Shown piece by piece: positions 12,846 through 25,286 of a DNA stretch of 64,000 bases (its first letter is position 1; each line of letters opens with the position of its first letter). This DNA is from Vitellaria paradoxa (Eukaryota; Streptophyta; Magnoliopsida; Ericales; Sapotaceae). The position numbers were made by a program, and so were the translations under genes. The stretch spans positions 62,001 to 126,000 of the forward strand of contig JAINTL010000096.1 of the NCBI GenBank assembly GCA_019916065.1. Direction: 5' to 3'. The notes below the pieces were generated by a model. The model worked only from the letters and a program-made list of their open reading frames with translations, was not told the origin of the DNA and ran no database searches.

Positions 12846-15800
12846 ATGATGCAGAGCAGGCTGGCATGGCTTCTGAAGCGGGGAAGCAAAACCCTAAACA
12901 ACGTATACAATAATAATGCATCGTTGACTAGGGCTTTGACCGAACCTTCATCGTCGTCGTCGTCATTGCTGAACTCTTCCAGATTCTTCTCTTCTGTAGC
13001 CGGTCGTACTACTACCGCTACTTCTGCCACTGCAAGGAACTCCATCTTCTATGGATTCAAAGCCCTCTATCGTCATCAAAAGGTTCTAAATTTTATTACT
13101 TTGTTATATATATCATCATAAAAATAGCTGGTAGTTCAATCGCTTCCTCCCAAACGAAACAAATGGTAGGGGCCTCAAATGCGAATTGTTACCTATGCAA
13201 TTCGTTAGAATTATGTTGGAAAATTGTGCTTTCTACTTCAAAAGGGAAACAAAATTTAGTTGGTTCATTGTGAAAAATTTCAACCAAAGCAATAGGGTTT
13301 ATTAATTTCTTAATATCAAAGCGTTTCCAGAAATTTGATCTTGTAATGTGACTTTAGATGACGGGTTGTTCATATGATTTATGGGTTTCCATTTTCGGAA
13401 TTCACTTTGTTTTGGCCATTTTAAATGGAGAGATATTTGTTTCTGCCTAATCAATATAGCTGTAGATTTGCTTTGCAAGAATTACTTGTTTTTCTATCTT
13501 CTCATTACATTTGTAATAGTCTTTTCATTTTTTGTTTGTAACTAGATAGCTTTTCAGTCACTTGTGCGGATTAACCTTCCAATATTTACATTGTATATGT
13601 TGTCTGAAGGAAGATCTCTTTTGTGTTGTTTCAGGGGTTCTGTGTACCATCTTGTAGAAGTATGTCCACCGCAGCATCTTTCCCTGTAGAAATTAAGGAG
13701 GGACCGAAGCTCCTTGTTACCGCAGGGTCCCATGCTCAGAAAATGGTTGGAATATGGCTTTTTGCCTCTGCTGCGTGGGTGTTTAGTATGGTGGTCCTTG
13801 GTGGTGTCACGCGGCTTACCCGATCTGGTCTTTCAATGACCGATTGGAAGTTCACCGGTAACCTGCCACCCATGTCAGACAATGACTGGCTGATTGAGTT
13901 TGAGAAATATAAGCAATCCCCTGAGTATAAGCGGTTAGTTCAATTGCCTGCACTTGTCTATAATGGCTGCAGTTTGAGGAGGTGTTTTATACTGGCAATT
14001 TTATCTATTTTTAAAAACTTTCTAGTAGATGTTCTGATTCTTGCTTGCAATGATTGCATTGAAATTTGATATTTTAGCGAATAAAAGATTGAGAAAAAGT
14101 AGAAATTCTCTTATACATTTAATAGCTAGCTTTCTAATGCATATATATTTAAATCTAATCCTAGGGCTTTTACAAGTTATTCTATTGATACTGACTGACA
14201 CTATGTTTCTGGGTTTTCTGTGGCTATACCTGAAATTACTATGTCATTTCAAGTTCGAGTAGATGCTTCATTGGTTATTGGTGATTTCACTTTACTCCAA
14301 TCTCTTGCAGTGTAAACAAAGGGATGAGTATTGATGATTTTAAATTCATATACTGGATGGAATATGCACATCGCATGTGGGGAAGGGCACTGGGGATCAT
14401 GTTTGCTCTACCATTTTCATATTTTCTGCGAAAGGGTTATATTACAGTAAGACTAGGTCTGAGGCTTTCTGCTCTCTTTGCCCTTGGTGCCGGTCAGGGA
14501 CTGATTGGCTGGTGGATGGTTAAAAGTGGTTTAGAGGTAAGAAGCATTTAAATTTCTAGTTAATGTACTTTAGTTGATTCATGCTCATGAATTCCTTTTT
14601 CTTTTTTGTTCTGGACTTCTTGCAGGAACCAGCATCTGAATACACTCAGCCAAGAGTAAGCCCTTATCGCCTAGCAGCTCATCTAACTTCAGCATTTGTA
14701 ATTTATTGCGGCCTATTTTGGACTGCTCTTTCTGTTGTTATGCCTGAACCACCTGCAGAATCAGTAGCTTGGGTTTGTGGGGCAGCAAAGGTTAAGAGAC
14801 TGGCCCTTCCTGTTAGCATTCTTGTAGGCATCACTGCTGTCTCAGGCGCATTCGTTGCAGGGAATGATGCTGTACGTTCTTCATGTTTTGGCCTTTTTCT
14901 TTGCCTATATATACAGAGATACTCTGGGGCTTTTTGTAAGCAGTGAATTATGAGAATACTGATTGGATGTTTAATTGCCAGGGCCATGCATTTAATACTT
15001 TCCCAAAGATGGGTGACACATGGATTCCTGATGATGTTTTTAGTCTGAAGCCATTTTTGCGTAACTTCTTTGAGAATACATCAACAGTGCAGGTAAGCTT
15101 TGTTATATGTGGTGCATGCATGTATTGGCTAGACAGAATTTCACGGTATTCTGTATGATTGTATCTGTTCTACTTCTAATCCAGAGGTATATTTGGCAGA
15201 AACGGGAATGAAAGATTGCAATGTTAAAAAAAAAATGGGAATAGAATGAAGTTATCATATATGAATTTGTCTTACTGTGATTTTCTTGGAGAACACTCAA
15301 GTTAGTCATCATTTTTTTTTTCATGTAAATTTCTCCAAATTTAAGAATCTAGATTTACTCCTATAAAATAAATTTTCTGCTTTTTTTTTTTTTCAACAAC
15401 CAAACTTCGGATGTAAGATGTCAAATAGTATTTTGTCTGCTGTCCTCCCTTACGCTAAATGTTAACCATTGATCTCTGTTTTTGTTGGTCTTGTAACTCT
15501 CAGTTTTCTGTATGCATTTGTCATCTTTCTTTTCTCCTCCTGTTCTACGTTCCATTTTTGATTGCTGTAAAAGTACGACGAGTGGTACAGCTAGCTAAGA
15601 CATGCTGATTCTAAGTTTCGATTTCAGATTTTTGAGCAACCAAGAGAGTGTCAATGAGACCCCCAACCCCCAAAGAAAAGCATAGCCAAGTGTAAAGTTG
15701 CAGTGTTTAAATACAATAAGGGAAGTGCTAAGCCAAAGTTCTACTAATTGGACGTTTCAGCCTTTTTCTTTTGGTACAAAATAACAAAAAGGTTTCTTAT

Positions 15801-16838
15801 AATTTATTTTTGCTGCACTTCTCTGCAGCAACGGTTTTTAAAGTTTCACTGGTAGGGTTGAGCTAGTACGTTTGATTCAACATTGATTTGCGGGGAAACT
15901 TGTTAAATATAATTGCATTATGCAGTGTGAATTGATATTCTACTAATAAGAATTAAAAATTCAGTTAGTTTAGCACATATTAACTTCTTTGATAATTTGG
16001 GACAATGAATTCTGAATAATAATTCCTATTCCTAAATGTTTACAGCTTGACCATCGCATATTTGCAACTGCAACCTTAGTTTCAATTGGTGGCTTATGGT
16101 GGTTGACAAGAAAACTGGACATTCACCCTGCCATACGATCTTTGATTGGGAGCACTGTGGGCATGGCTGCCCTGCAGGTATTTCTGATATTCTAGTTATT
16201 TAGCTTGTAGGGGTTTTATGCCGGCAAGTGCTGGTCAGAGGATGGGTGGCATACGAGTGGTTTGAACTTTGAATTGAGGGTTGGAGTATTGGTGCCTTGG
16301 GAAGTAATTGTCAGAGTGTCTTTTTGTTGGGACTGTCATTGTCTTCTCTAAATTATTTGCCTAAAGGGTGGTTATACAATGCCCCGGTGTTGACCCTGCT
16401 TGTCCTTAAATGGGGAAGAGGTCTAAAACCAAAGCTATGAAATGATGCGGGTAGCTTCATGAGAGGAGGACTTGGTATATAATCCAAATTTTGTTTGGCC
16501 TCCTGGGTTTGCATATGTACTATTTCTGTATTACTTGGCCAGAGGAAAGGAAAGTTTTTTGTTTGTCTGGTTTGTGTCTTTAGCAACTTCAATCAATTTA
16601 GTAACATATCAAACTTCCTAAAAATGTTTAGAGGTTACATATTAACAGCTTAATTTCCTAATTTCAGGTCACTTTGGGGATATCAACACTGTTGTCTTAT
16701 GTGCCTGTTTCACTTGGCACTGCTCATCAGGCTGGAGCTTTAACTTTGTTGACGCTCATGATCCTACTCAATCACACTTTGCGGAAGCCATCACCTTCGC
16801 TTCTCAAGTCTCTGCCTTCTGTTGCAAGATCGACCTAA
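12846..16838 (+). CDS. COX15: Heme A synthase COX15, mitochondrial
   Basis: Inner-membrane enzyme that oxidises the C8 methyl of heme O to make heme A for cytochrome c oxidase (CtaA/COX15 family). Seven exons: 12846-13082, 13635-13933, 14311-14536, 14626-14871, 14982-15092, 16046-16177, 16668-16838. They total 1,422 nt, giving 473 residues. The first 90 or so residues are rich in Ser, Arg and Ala with few acidic residues, as expected for a mitochondrial presequence. The mature part shows LGGVTRLTRSGLSM, then EYAHRMWGR, AAHLTSAF, LDHRIFA and TAHQAGAL. The four conserved histidines of the two four-helix bundles are at about 199, 273, 376 and 437. The glycine-rich GHAFNTFPKMGD loop is also present. 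Two ATG codons are adjacent at the start. The fifth intron is long (about 950 bp) but carries no recognisable element. Confidence 0.94.
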
Positions 16839-18600
16839 TAAACTTTCATTAGGATTTACTACTGAGAAATTATTGAGAATTAGGCTGCATTCTATGGTGT
16901 CATTTTTTTAAGCCATCAATTTTCAGCTGCTGGCTGCATTTTTGCTACAAGCATAAACGAGGCAGAAATGGAGAGAACATGCTGTTTGCTTCCTTATTTG
17001 CTTCCATTTGGGAGACCTTTGCAACAATATGATGAGCAGTTACCAGTATTGTAATCTAGAATGTTATTGACTTGTCAATTGATTGGCTGATCATTCTTTA
17101 GCGTTTATATATATATATATATATATTCTCAATAGAGATCTCTAATGCTGAGGTATGTTCTTGCCATGAAAAGCGAAGGTATATTCTTGCCGAGGGCATC
17201 AGATTTCATATTTCCTATATAAGTTAAGGAAACAAAACTATCTTTTTGTCCTCATTATATTTCTACGCTGTCCTCAACATAGGAAACAAGAGTCGGGTTC
17301 TTTTATATGGAGGGTTAATTACAGTTTGAACCATTGAGATTTAACATTGTAACAAATTTTTACTTTGGGCCCTTAATTGTTACGATTAAAAAAATTTGAC
17401 CTTAAAAATAAAATTTGGTCAAAATTTTAGAGGTGCAAAATGTAATTTAATTCAATCTCTTAATACCCCCCAAAAAAAAAAGTCTCTTTACTTTATTTAT
17501 GTATTAAAAAAAGAAAGAAATAAATAAAGAAAAATTTGATGGTTTTGGAAATGAAGATTTTAATATCGTAGGAATGATTAAGGAAAGTTGCCTCCGTGAC
17601 TCTCCTGGTTGAGAATTGTATTGGGCTTTTTTTTTTTTCGTCTGTCGTGCATTACTTTGTCTAAGAGATTCGTGCGCCAGCAAAGATCCAAGATCAACCT
17701 CAAGTTTAACAGCTTTTGTCTAAAGGAAACTCCAGATTCATTCTTGCATTGCCGAGCTTTAGGATTGGTGTACACGAACTAAGTAGGCTTTTGTCTCCGG
17801 CAAAATTCACTATTAGGTTCACCCCAAGTTTGTGTGGGTGGGGGAGAATGGAAGGCAAACCAAAAACAAATGACAAAGGTATATTCTTCCTTTTTATTTT
17901 ATATTAAAGGAAAAAATATGTTAAAAAAAAAAAAAAAAAAACAATTCTCCACTTGGAAGAAAACCTATTTTTATAGTTGGAAAAAAAAATTGGGTTAATG
18001 AGAACATAAGTTATTTCCTTTCATTGCCATTTTATTTTTTCTTTTTTGGCCACATCATACGTAGAAAAACCAGGAGATTAGGACAGGGAAAACCTGAGAA
18101 AACTCGTACCCATTTTTAGGGGTTCCTCCTCCCCATTCAACGACAAACATTAGCTCATAAGGTGCATGTTTTTTTCAGTCCTAATTTTTTTTTTTCTCTG
18201 AGTTGAAAGCAGTCATAAAAAGGATTTACTGGATTTATTGTAAAGGAATTATAACAGTTTAGTTTCACAAAGATTTGCCCATATACACGCAATAGTGGTT
18301 CCTTTTCCCCAACAAAATCCTCTGTAATCTTTCATGTAGTCTTCTTCCCCGTGAAAGAAATTATAATCCAGTCACCCATTACCTTTAATGCTGACGGCAA
18401 TTGTACCAGCACAAAATGCAAATTATGCATTTGGTAACTGTAGTTACTACTCTTGAGGCAGACCATGAAATTCTAAAAAGACTACAAAACAAATAACCAC
18501 GTAAAATTCATGAGATAGAATGATTTGATGCCAAGGCCAAATAATCCAAGAGAAGGAACTGATCTGGTTAAAAAGCAATATAAGAAACAAAGCCTCACTC
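16839..18600. other. Intergenic region between convergent COX15 and SmD1
   Basis: It holds the COX15 3' UTR, a TA microsatellite at about 17107-17127, and a dispersed plant repeat fragment near 17310-17460 containing TTAATTACAGTTTGAACC. A-runs occur near 17920. Two short overlapping open frames at 17578-17907 show no recognisable domain and are not called. Confidence 0.55.
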
Positions 18601-18736
18601 ATATTAAGGAGCCCTAACATGAAAGTCGATCGTAACGCCCCACCTTTTGTCCCTCGAGATCATTAACAAACACTACTTGTAACATAATGCTTTTACATAG
18701 CCAGGTGAAGGAAAGAATAAAACCAGTGCAGCATGA

Positions 18737-21700
18737 TTAACGGCCACGGCCACGGCCACGGCCACGACCTCGGCCCCGACCACGTCCCAAAGGCTTCCCT
18801 GAAATTAGAAGAATTGAAAAGATCAAAACCAGTAGCCACGAGGCACCAAAAGTTAGGAAGAATAACATTAGAATGCATGCCGATAGAGCTAGATAGTGAT
18901 GTGCAATACCTGCAGTTGGCTTCTTGGGCTTAACTCTAGGTGTTTCCTCAACCAGCAAAGTCTCGAGGTTCAAGCTGTCAGGGAGAATGTAATAGCGGAT
19001 GTTGTTACCCCTGACACTCAAGTGATCAAGAGTTACTGGATTTTTCCCCTTCAGTGTCAATTTCACTGTCTTCAAATGTGTGTTCATACTAATATCCACA
19101 CCTACAGCAAACCATAAAAGGAGCAGTCAGAAAATAAGGACCATGCATCACAGCTTCCAAAGCATGTGCATCTCCTGCAGAGGGAAAAGGAAGTGGAGAA
19201 AGAGAGAAGAGAAAGAAAGGGGTGGGGGGTGGAGTGTTTGGCATTAGCCCCTTGGAATTTCTAAAATTTGAAGGATCTTCATTAGTTATATGGGAAAATC
19301 CTTCGCGTCCACCCTGAGATATTGTCAAGAAAATTGGGTTAACCGTTAAAGCTTTTTGCTTAAACTGTTAGTCTAAGTGCGGTGGTGTCCTCAAAACTTG
19401 AAACAATGGATATATGCAATTGGTCTTTCAGTAGCCAGTACGATCTTGTGCTATGAGCACCCCTGGCGAAACTATGAATACCAATATACGAGTGAAACAT
19501 CTTAATGGACGTGTGGGTAAAGAAGCTAGTCCAAAAGAGTAGGTTGTGGATAGCAACTTTAAATATATAATCATTAACAGGAAAATTAAGAGAATTAGTA
19601 AATAGTACAGCTAGAAGAACAGAAAATATAGCGTGCCTACAAGAAATTAAATGGATATGATCAAAACATAAGTTTTATATTTAGAATTAGACTTACAAAA
19701 GTAAAAGGAAACTATGAAAAATATGAAGATAGAGAAAGGTTTAGATGATATTCCAATTGAAGCTTTGAAGTGCCTAGGGGATGATAGGATAACTTAGTTG
19801 ACAAAATTATTTAACGGAATCTCGCATAACAATAAAATACTTAAAAAGAATGAATGAGAAGTATCTTAGTGCCTATATATAATAATAAAGAAGATATCCA
19901 AAAGCATAACAACTATCAAAACATTAAGCTTATTAGTTACACTGAGGTTAGGTAAGATGTGTGACAAAAATATCAGAGAACAAATTTAGCATTATGTCTG
20001 ATAGATCGCCTATGAAAGTTATTTTCCTACTAAGATTATTAATGGGAAAATATTGAGAGGGAGGGGAAAAAAAAAGGTCTTTACATGAATTTCTATTGAC
20101 CTAGCGAAATTATATGATTGGATTCTAAGAAATTTTATGATGAATGTTGTAAAAGAAATGAACTGCCATAAAATACATTAAAGGGATCAATGATGTATAA
20201 GACAGAGCAATTACTAGTCTAAGAAGTGTTGGAAGTGATACAAATGATTTTTCAGTTACAATTGGTCTACACCAATAATTCGCTTTAAACCCTTATCTTT
20301 TCACTATGGTTATAGACAAGCTTATTAAACATATTCAAGACAATATCCCCTATTTTATGTTGGCAAATAATATTGTATTAATAAATGAAACCAGATTTAG
20401 GATTAATCAAAAGATAGAACTTTGGAGGCACATTTTAGAATCTAGAGGTTTACAGTAGGTATAATTAGAATAGAATATATGCATAGCCAATGCAATAAAA
20501 CTAAAATTACGAACGAGAGTAAAGTGAAAATTGAGAATCAGAAAGTACCAAGAAGTGATATTTTTATATCTTAGATCACTTAGTCAAGCAAATGAAGCCA
20601 ATGAAAGGATGCTATTCATAGAATTCGAGCTAGATGATTAAAATCAAGAAGTATTACAAGTGTTTTATGTAACCAAAGAACACCTATAAAGTGATTAAAA
20701 AAAAATTATAGAATAGTTATATGACTAATTATGTTTTATGGTACAGAGTTCTACGGTACGGAGTTTTACGTAATTAAGAACCAATACTCTTATAAATTGA
20801 AGTGAAAATGAAGATGCTAAAACGGATGGATGGTACCTGGGATGAAACTAGGATTTTATAGTAGAAGGGGCCAAAAAAATTTTCCAGTAAAAATAGACTT
20901 GCATCAAATTTGGTGGAATACTTTGTTTGATCAAATAAATAAAGCTCCTTTTGAAGAATAGAAACAACCGGAACTAAAAAGGTAAATTTTTCTTTAAAAA
21001 AAAAAACACTAATGGATATTTATTTCGTCGGAATCAAAAATTTTCTTCCGGTGCTACAATTGTTAGAGAGAAATGGTTTGAGAGAGAGAGGAAATAATAA
21101 AATAAGAAAAATTGAAAATGAGGAGAAGATGGACTGTATAACGAAGAATGTGAAAAGGTGATAATGAGTAGTATGGGAAAAAGAAATCTTGCAGATTGGG
21201 GGGAGGGGAGGGTATTTTTGGGTTCGTATTGAAATAGAAGAAAATTAATTTTTTATATAGAACTGAAAATTCTCAATTATGATAGGGGCCACACTATTAA
21301 TGAGACATTTACTTTTATTAGATATAACATATATATATATATACACACAAAATATCATAACCCGGGGGGGACCCCTGGCTTTAACTACACTTCGTCCCTG
21401 GATGCTACCTATTAAGAAGAAGAAGAAAATGATTGAGTGGAAAAACAAGAAAAAATAGGATATAAAATAAAGATATTTAAAACAAAATTAAGGTGGCATC
21501 GATAGAAGAGAAGGTCATTTAAAATGGTTTAGTAATGTTTAACATAGACCAAGAGTTGCACTAGTAAGAAAGAGTGAGTGGATCCAAGTTGAAGGAGTAC
21601 CCAGGGGGAGGGGGAATCTAGACTTAAGATTACATGAACTAAAATCCTAAAAAACATAACTCATAACAAATGTGAATGGAAGAAAAGGATTCATGTAACC

Positions 21701-23353
21701 AAACCCCAACTAATTTGGGACCAAGAGTTTGTTGAGTTGGGTTGTATCTGTTTCTCCTAGATTTGCATTGGATGATGAAATAGCAAATATATGAGTGGAA
21801 CTGTGAAAGATACCGAGCAAAACTACCAAGAGGTAACATAATAGTCAATTTAGAAAATTTTGCTGTCACAAAATTAAATAATTTTATCGTTGTCAAAAAA
21901 TGAAAATTCACCAGAGCATAGTATAGTTAAGTAAAACTTTGCTAACGTTAGAAGGAAACAATCCGCCAAGTAATTTAACCTTTTTTTTTTGCGCTTAATG
22001 GAAATTACTGAATTAGATTTATCAAGTCACACTGACGCCCAAAAAAAAAGTTAGTTCTTTTCCATTGAACGACTTGAGTACCACCATTAATTGCTGCTTT
22101 CTAAATAAATTTGTGTCCAACTCTCCACCTTGAAATCTAAGTCAAATGAGGGTATTGAAGGACTTAAGCACCACCATTAACTGCTGCCCATCTAAATAAA
22201 TTTTTGTGTCCAACTCTCCACCTCGAAATCTAAGTCAAATGAGGATATTGTTCAGTGAGAAGTCATTCATAATTCTTCATCCTTTTCATTATCAAGACCA
22301 ATCAGCTCCAAGATTCCTTATGATCCTCTAAATCTCGAACAAATGAGAAGATTATTCATTGACAAAATCATCCATAATTCCTTGCTAATTTTAATCACAT
22401 GAAGAATATGACAAACAACTTGGGGCCTGGCATGGAAATGATCCAATTTAATACAAATACATTAATGCAACTCACAATGATTTGAAAAAGGAGGAAATAT
22501 TTGGATGAAAAACCCAAGAAGGTTGCAAAGGTGGAAACAATTAATATGTATATATTCATGTGAGTGTGAGGGAGAAGGTACGATAGTTATGTCCCTTGGT
22601 GATATGACAAGTAAAACAGCATATGGCAAAGAAAAGTAAAAAATGTCTCCGTTGCCATACCCAACCCAACTCGAGAAGCCTCAGTCTGAGTTAATTGGGA
22701 TCAACTACACGGCCCCTTTTTCTCAAATTTCTCAATACATTTTGGAGGTCTCAAAACTTCTTAACAGGTTCTGTTTTTTTTTTTTTGACGAGGGAAAGAA
22801 GGCAAAGTGAGAAGGAGGGGATGGCATAATCAAACCAAAAGAGCTCAAATTCCCTATCCAGGTTGATTTAGTTCTGGAATTCCAATGTGTATATTCGAAG
22901 GATAAATAAAACCCTGTTTAATAGTTACCAGGGCATCAAAACAATGAGAACAGTACTAAATAATATAACATTCGAATACAAGACACCAAATAAATATACA
23001 CTTGCAAACACTCAAAAGTTAACTTTGATTGCTTAGTTTGTGCCAAACATAAAACAGTTAAAACTCTGAACACAGGGTTTAACAAAACCCTAATTCGAGA
23101 TGAGAGAGAGAGAGAAAGACCTGTTATAGTTCCGTGAACAACAGTGCCGTTCTTGAGCTCGATTGAGACGGTCTCATTGTTCAACTTCATCAAGAACCTA
23201 CAGAAACGAAAGTAATTAATTATATACATGTATTTAGGAAGCACAAATCAGATTACTTACTTTTTAAGTGCTCGAAGGAATTAATAAACGAGGCTTAGAT
23301 GAAAACGAAATCAAATACATGAAGAAAAAAAGTGCAGACCTAACAAGCTTCAT
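18737..23353 (-). CDS. SmD1: Small nuclear ribonucleoprotein SmD1
   Basis: Core Sm protein of the U1, U2, U4 and U5 snRNPs. Minus-strand exons in order: 23340-23353, 23121-23197, 18910-19101, 18737-18798. They total 345 nt, giving 114 residues, the usual size. The protein begins [20 protein letters not shown] (Sm1 motif with the [11 protein letters not shown] turn). The Sm2 motif follows as [14 protein letters not shown], then [15 protein letters not shown]. The C-terminus is an RG-dipeptide tail of the kind methylated by PRMT5. The first exon encodes only four full codons. Intron 2 is about 4 kb, unusually long for this small gene because it contains a decayed LINE in antisense orientation. 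The upstream sequence near 23400-23650 is less AT-rich than its surroundings and probably holds the promoter. Confidence 0.95.
19530..21756 (+). mobile_element. Decayed non-LTR retrotransposon (RTE-like LINE) in SmD1 intron 2
   Basis: The plus strand carries degenerate blocks of one LINE. The first is an endonuclease start ([22 protein letters not shown]) near 19540-19660. Next is a linker with [14 protein letters not shown] near 19750, then reverse transcriptase pieces ([37 protein letters not shown]) near 20250-20460. The 3' tail reads CCCCAACTAATTTGGGACCA near 21705. These align block by block with the younger LINE at 59220-60207. Stops and frameshifts are frequent, and YADD-like residues are changed to ANNI. 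It is a dead relict, opposite in strand to the host gene. Confidence 0.8.
20836..21401. mobile_element. Probable insertion inside the decayed LINE
   Basis: LINE homology is interrupted here. The left end reads CCTGGGATGAAACT and the reverse complement of the right end reads CCAGGGACGAAGTG, which looks like imperfect terminal inverted repeats. No clear target duplication was found. The superfamily is unknown. Confidence 0.35.
22069..22252. repeat. 90-bp tandem duplication in SmD1 intron 2
   Basis: Two adjacent copies, each containing GACTT(G/A)AG(T/C)ACCACC and CCAACTCTCCACCT, are spaced exactly 90 bp apart with a few mismatches. No coding content. Confidence 0.8.
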
Positions 23354-23923
23354 CCTCGATTTGCAGGTGAAGTAGACGATCGACTTCTTCACTTCTTCCT
23401 CTGCTCTTTATCTTACTACTAGGGCTTCTAAAAGCTCTGGAGAATAAGCGCGAGCTGCGAAAATGTCACACCCAAACACGGCCTCGCCATTTATTAAACG
23501 ACGGCGTACGCTGAATTTTTTTTTTAATATAAAAAAAAAAAGTATAGTTGTGTTGCCCAAATAAAGTGCAACGGTGGTTTCGTCTCAACTTATCGGCCAA
23601 AGCCGCTGTTAACATTGTGCAGACTTTGGCAAACTTTTAAAAATTATAAAATTTTTTTTATAAAATATAAATTTTGTATTTACTACATAAATTATAAAAT
23701 TATAATTTCTATAAAATTATATTAACTTTTATAATTTCAAACACTATATTTTTTGTCCGTTTTATTTTTTAATAATTATATAGAATTTAAATTTAGAGAA
23801 AAAAGATGCCACGTTTAAAACTTGTATAATGTTTGAGTAAACAATATGAAACTATATATCAATTCACTCATTTAACATAAAATTCATAAAAAAATTCTCT
23901 AAAACTACAAATTTTACATAAAA

Positions 23924-24189
23924 CTAAACCAAATTAAGCATTTTCCCACTAGGTAGAATCGGCCATATAGATTTGTCGATACCAATTAGATTTGTTTAGA
24001 GGCATGTCCTCCAATAAATCTAGGTAGGTCAGGTCATGTTTAATAGTTTCTTTTCAGCTTCTCTTGGATCTTCCTCTACCTCTCATACTCCTGGCAATCT
24101 CTATCCTTTTACACCTTCTAACAGGTGTCTCTGCTGGACGCCTTCTAACATAGTCAAACCATCTTAATCGATTTTCTTTCATTTTATCT
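23924..24189 (-). mobile_element. 5'-truncated RTE-like LINE copy with perfect 17-bp target duplication
   Basis: The reverse complement matches the 3' end of the LINE at 59220-60207, including [19 protein letters not shown] coding and the CACCTAGTGGGAAAA-type tail. It is flanked by identical 17-bp repeats, ACAAATTTTACATAAAA, at 23907-23923 and 24190-24206. Only about 266 bp were inserted. It lies about 570 bp upstream of the SmD1 start codon. Confidence 0.88.
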
Positions 24190-24624
24190 ACAAATTTTAC
24201 ATAAAATTAAAAAAATTAATCGTTTAAAATTTATTATGTAACTCTAAAATATATATAAAATGATGAAAAGAAAACTAAAAAAAAATGGTAAGATGATTTT
24301 GCAAAATTTATGTTGCTTGTAATTTGAAGGCTAACGATATTACAAATAAGACTTTTGACAGCAGATATAATACAAAGAAAAGAGGGAATTGTAAAATCTG
24401 AGTACATAAATCACAAAAAAAGTAGGTAAAATTACATGATTTCAATAACTTAACATTTTTTTTTTTTTTTGGTACTAACCTAAGAGTCACAAAGGTTGCA
24501 TTGATTGATTAAAGTGACAAGACAATGGTCATAAAAGTCAAAATTCAATTCACTAATAAAATGTGCAACAACTTACTCGTTAAATCAATTATTTCAAAAA
24601 AAAAAAAAGATGTGGCATGATAAT

Positions 24625-25286
24625 TGATATGGGAAGGGTGCACACCCGACTGAAAGTATCAGACAAGTTTCCTAATCAATCCATACCCATACCCAATCAG
24701 AGGTACCCAAGTGATGCCAGTCAAGTTAGTCCTCCCAGTTGGAAACTTGAGTGACTTTGCTCTCAATTGGTCCTCGCTTCCCAAGTAGGGTTTCGAGTAG
24801 TCATGCTCCTGATCGGGTACATCGAAACAGTTTACGTCATGAAGTTACACGTATTATCCCCGTTTAACGGTTCCTACAAGTACGCTTACGAAAGCGTTGC
24901 CACCAATCATATCAAGGGGAAACATGCTGGAACATGCAGGAAAACGTGATTATGGAACCAACCTTGGGGTTTACAGGTACAGGTGACATCACCCTAATGG
25001 AAGAAGGAAAAACACATTATATGCAATTACGCGCAGCTGCATGCGAATCAATTCAAGTGAAAATCTCATGTATTTAAACTAATACTTCGTAATAACTCAA
25101 GTACAACAACATTTCCACCTTACTGAAACTCTATCAAACCATTTTTCTGAACTCTTTTGCTGATTTAAGTATCAGATGCTCTTTGGTAGGCACAACACCA
25201 GTGTTCAAGATAGCTTCTTGGACTTAGATCGAATTTTATAGAGAGAACGAAGTTACTTATTTAGCAGTTGGCGCCATCTATGGGAA
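24625..25286 (+). mobile_element. LTR relict of a Tat/Ogre-like Ty3 element with primer site
   Basis: The stretch ends TTAGCA at 25266, followed by GT and then TGGCGCCATCTATGGGAA (25269-25286). That resembles the TGGCGCC-type primer sites of Tat and Athila-group Ty3 elements. Upstream text such as GCTGATTTAAGTATCAGATG and CGTTGCCACCAATCATATCA resembles known LTRs of that group. The left boundary is approximate. No gag or pol follows, so this is a remnant. Confidence 0.5.

Noticed and set aside
17578..17907. Two overlapping open frames of 63-65 codons on opposite strands
   Set aside because: No recognisable domain, low-complexity ends and no splice or promoter context; length is expected by chance in this composition.
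18737..18798. Simple-sequence GC-rich repeat (GGCCAC)n
   Set aside because: It is the coding sequence of the SmD1 arginine-glycine tail, not an independent repeat.
24767..24949. 60-codon plus-strand frame
   Set aside because: It lies inside the Tat-like LTR relict and has no domain; treated as a chance frame.
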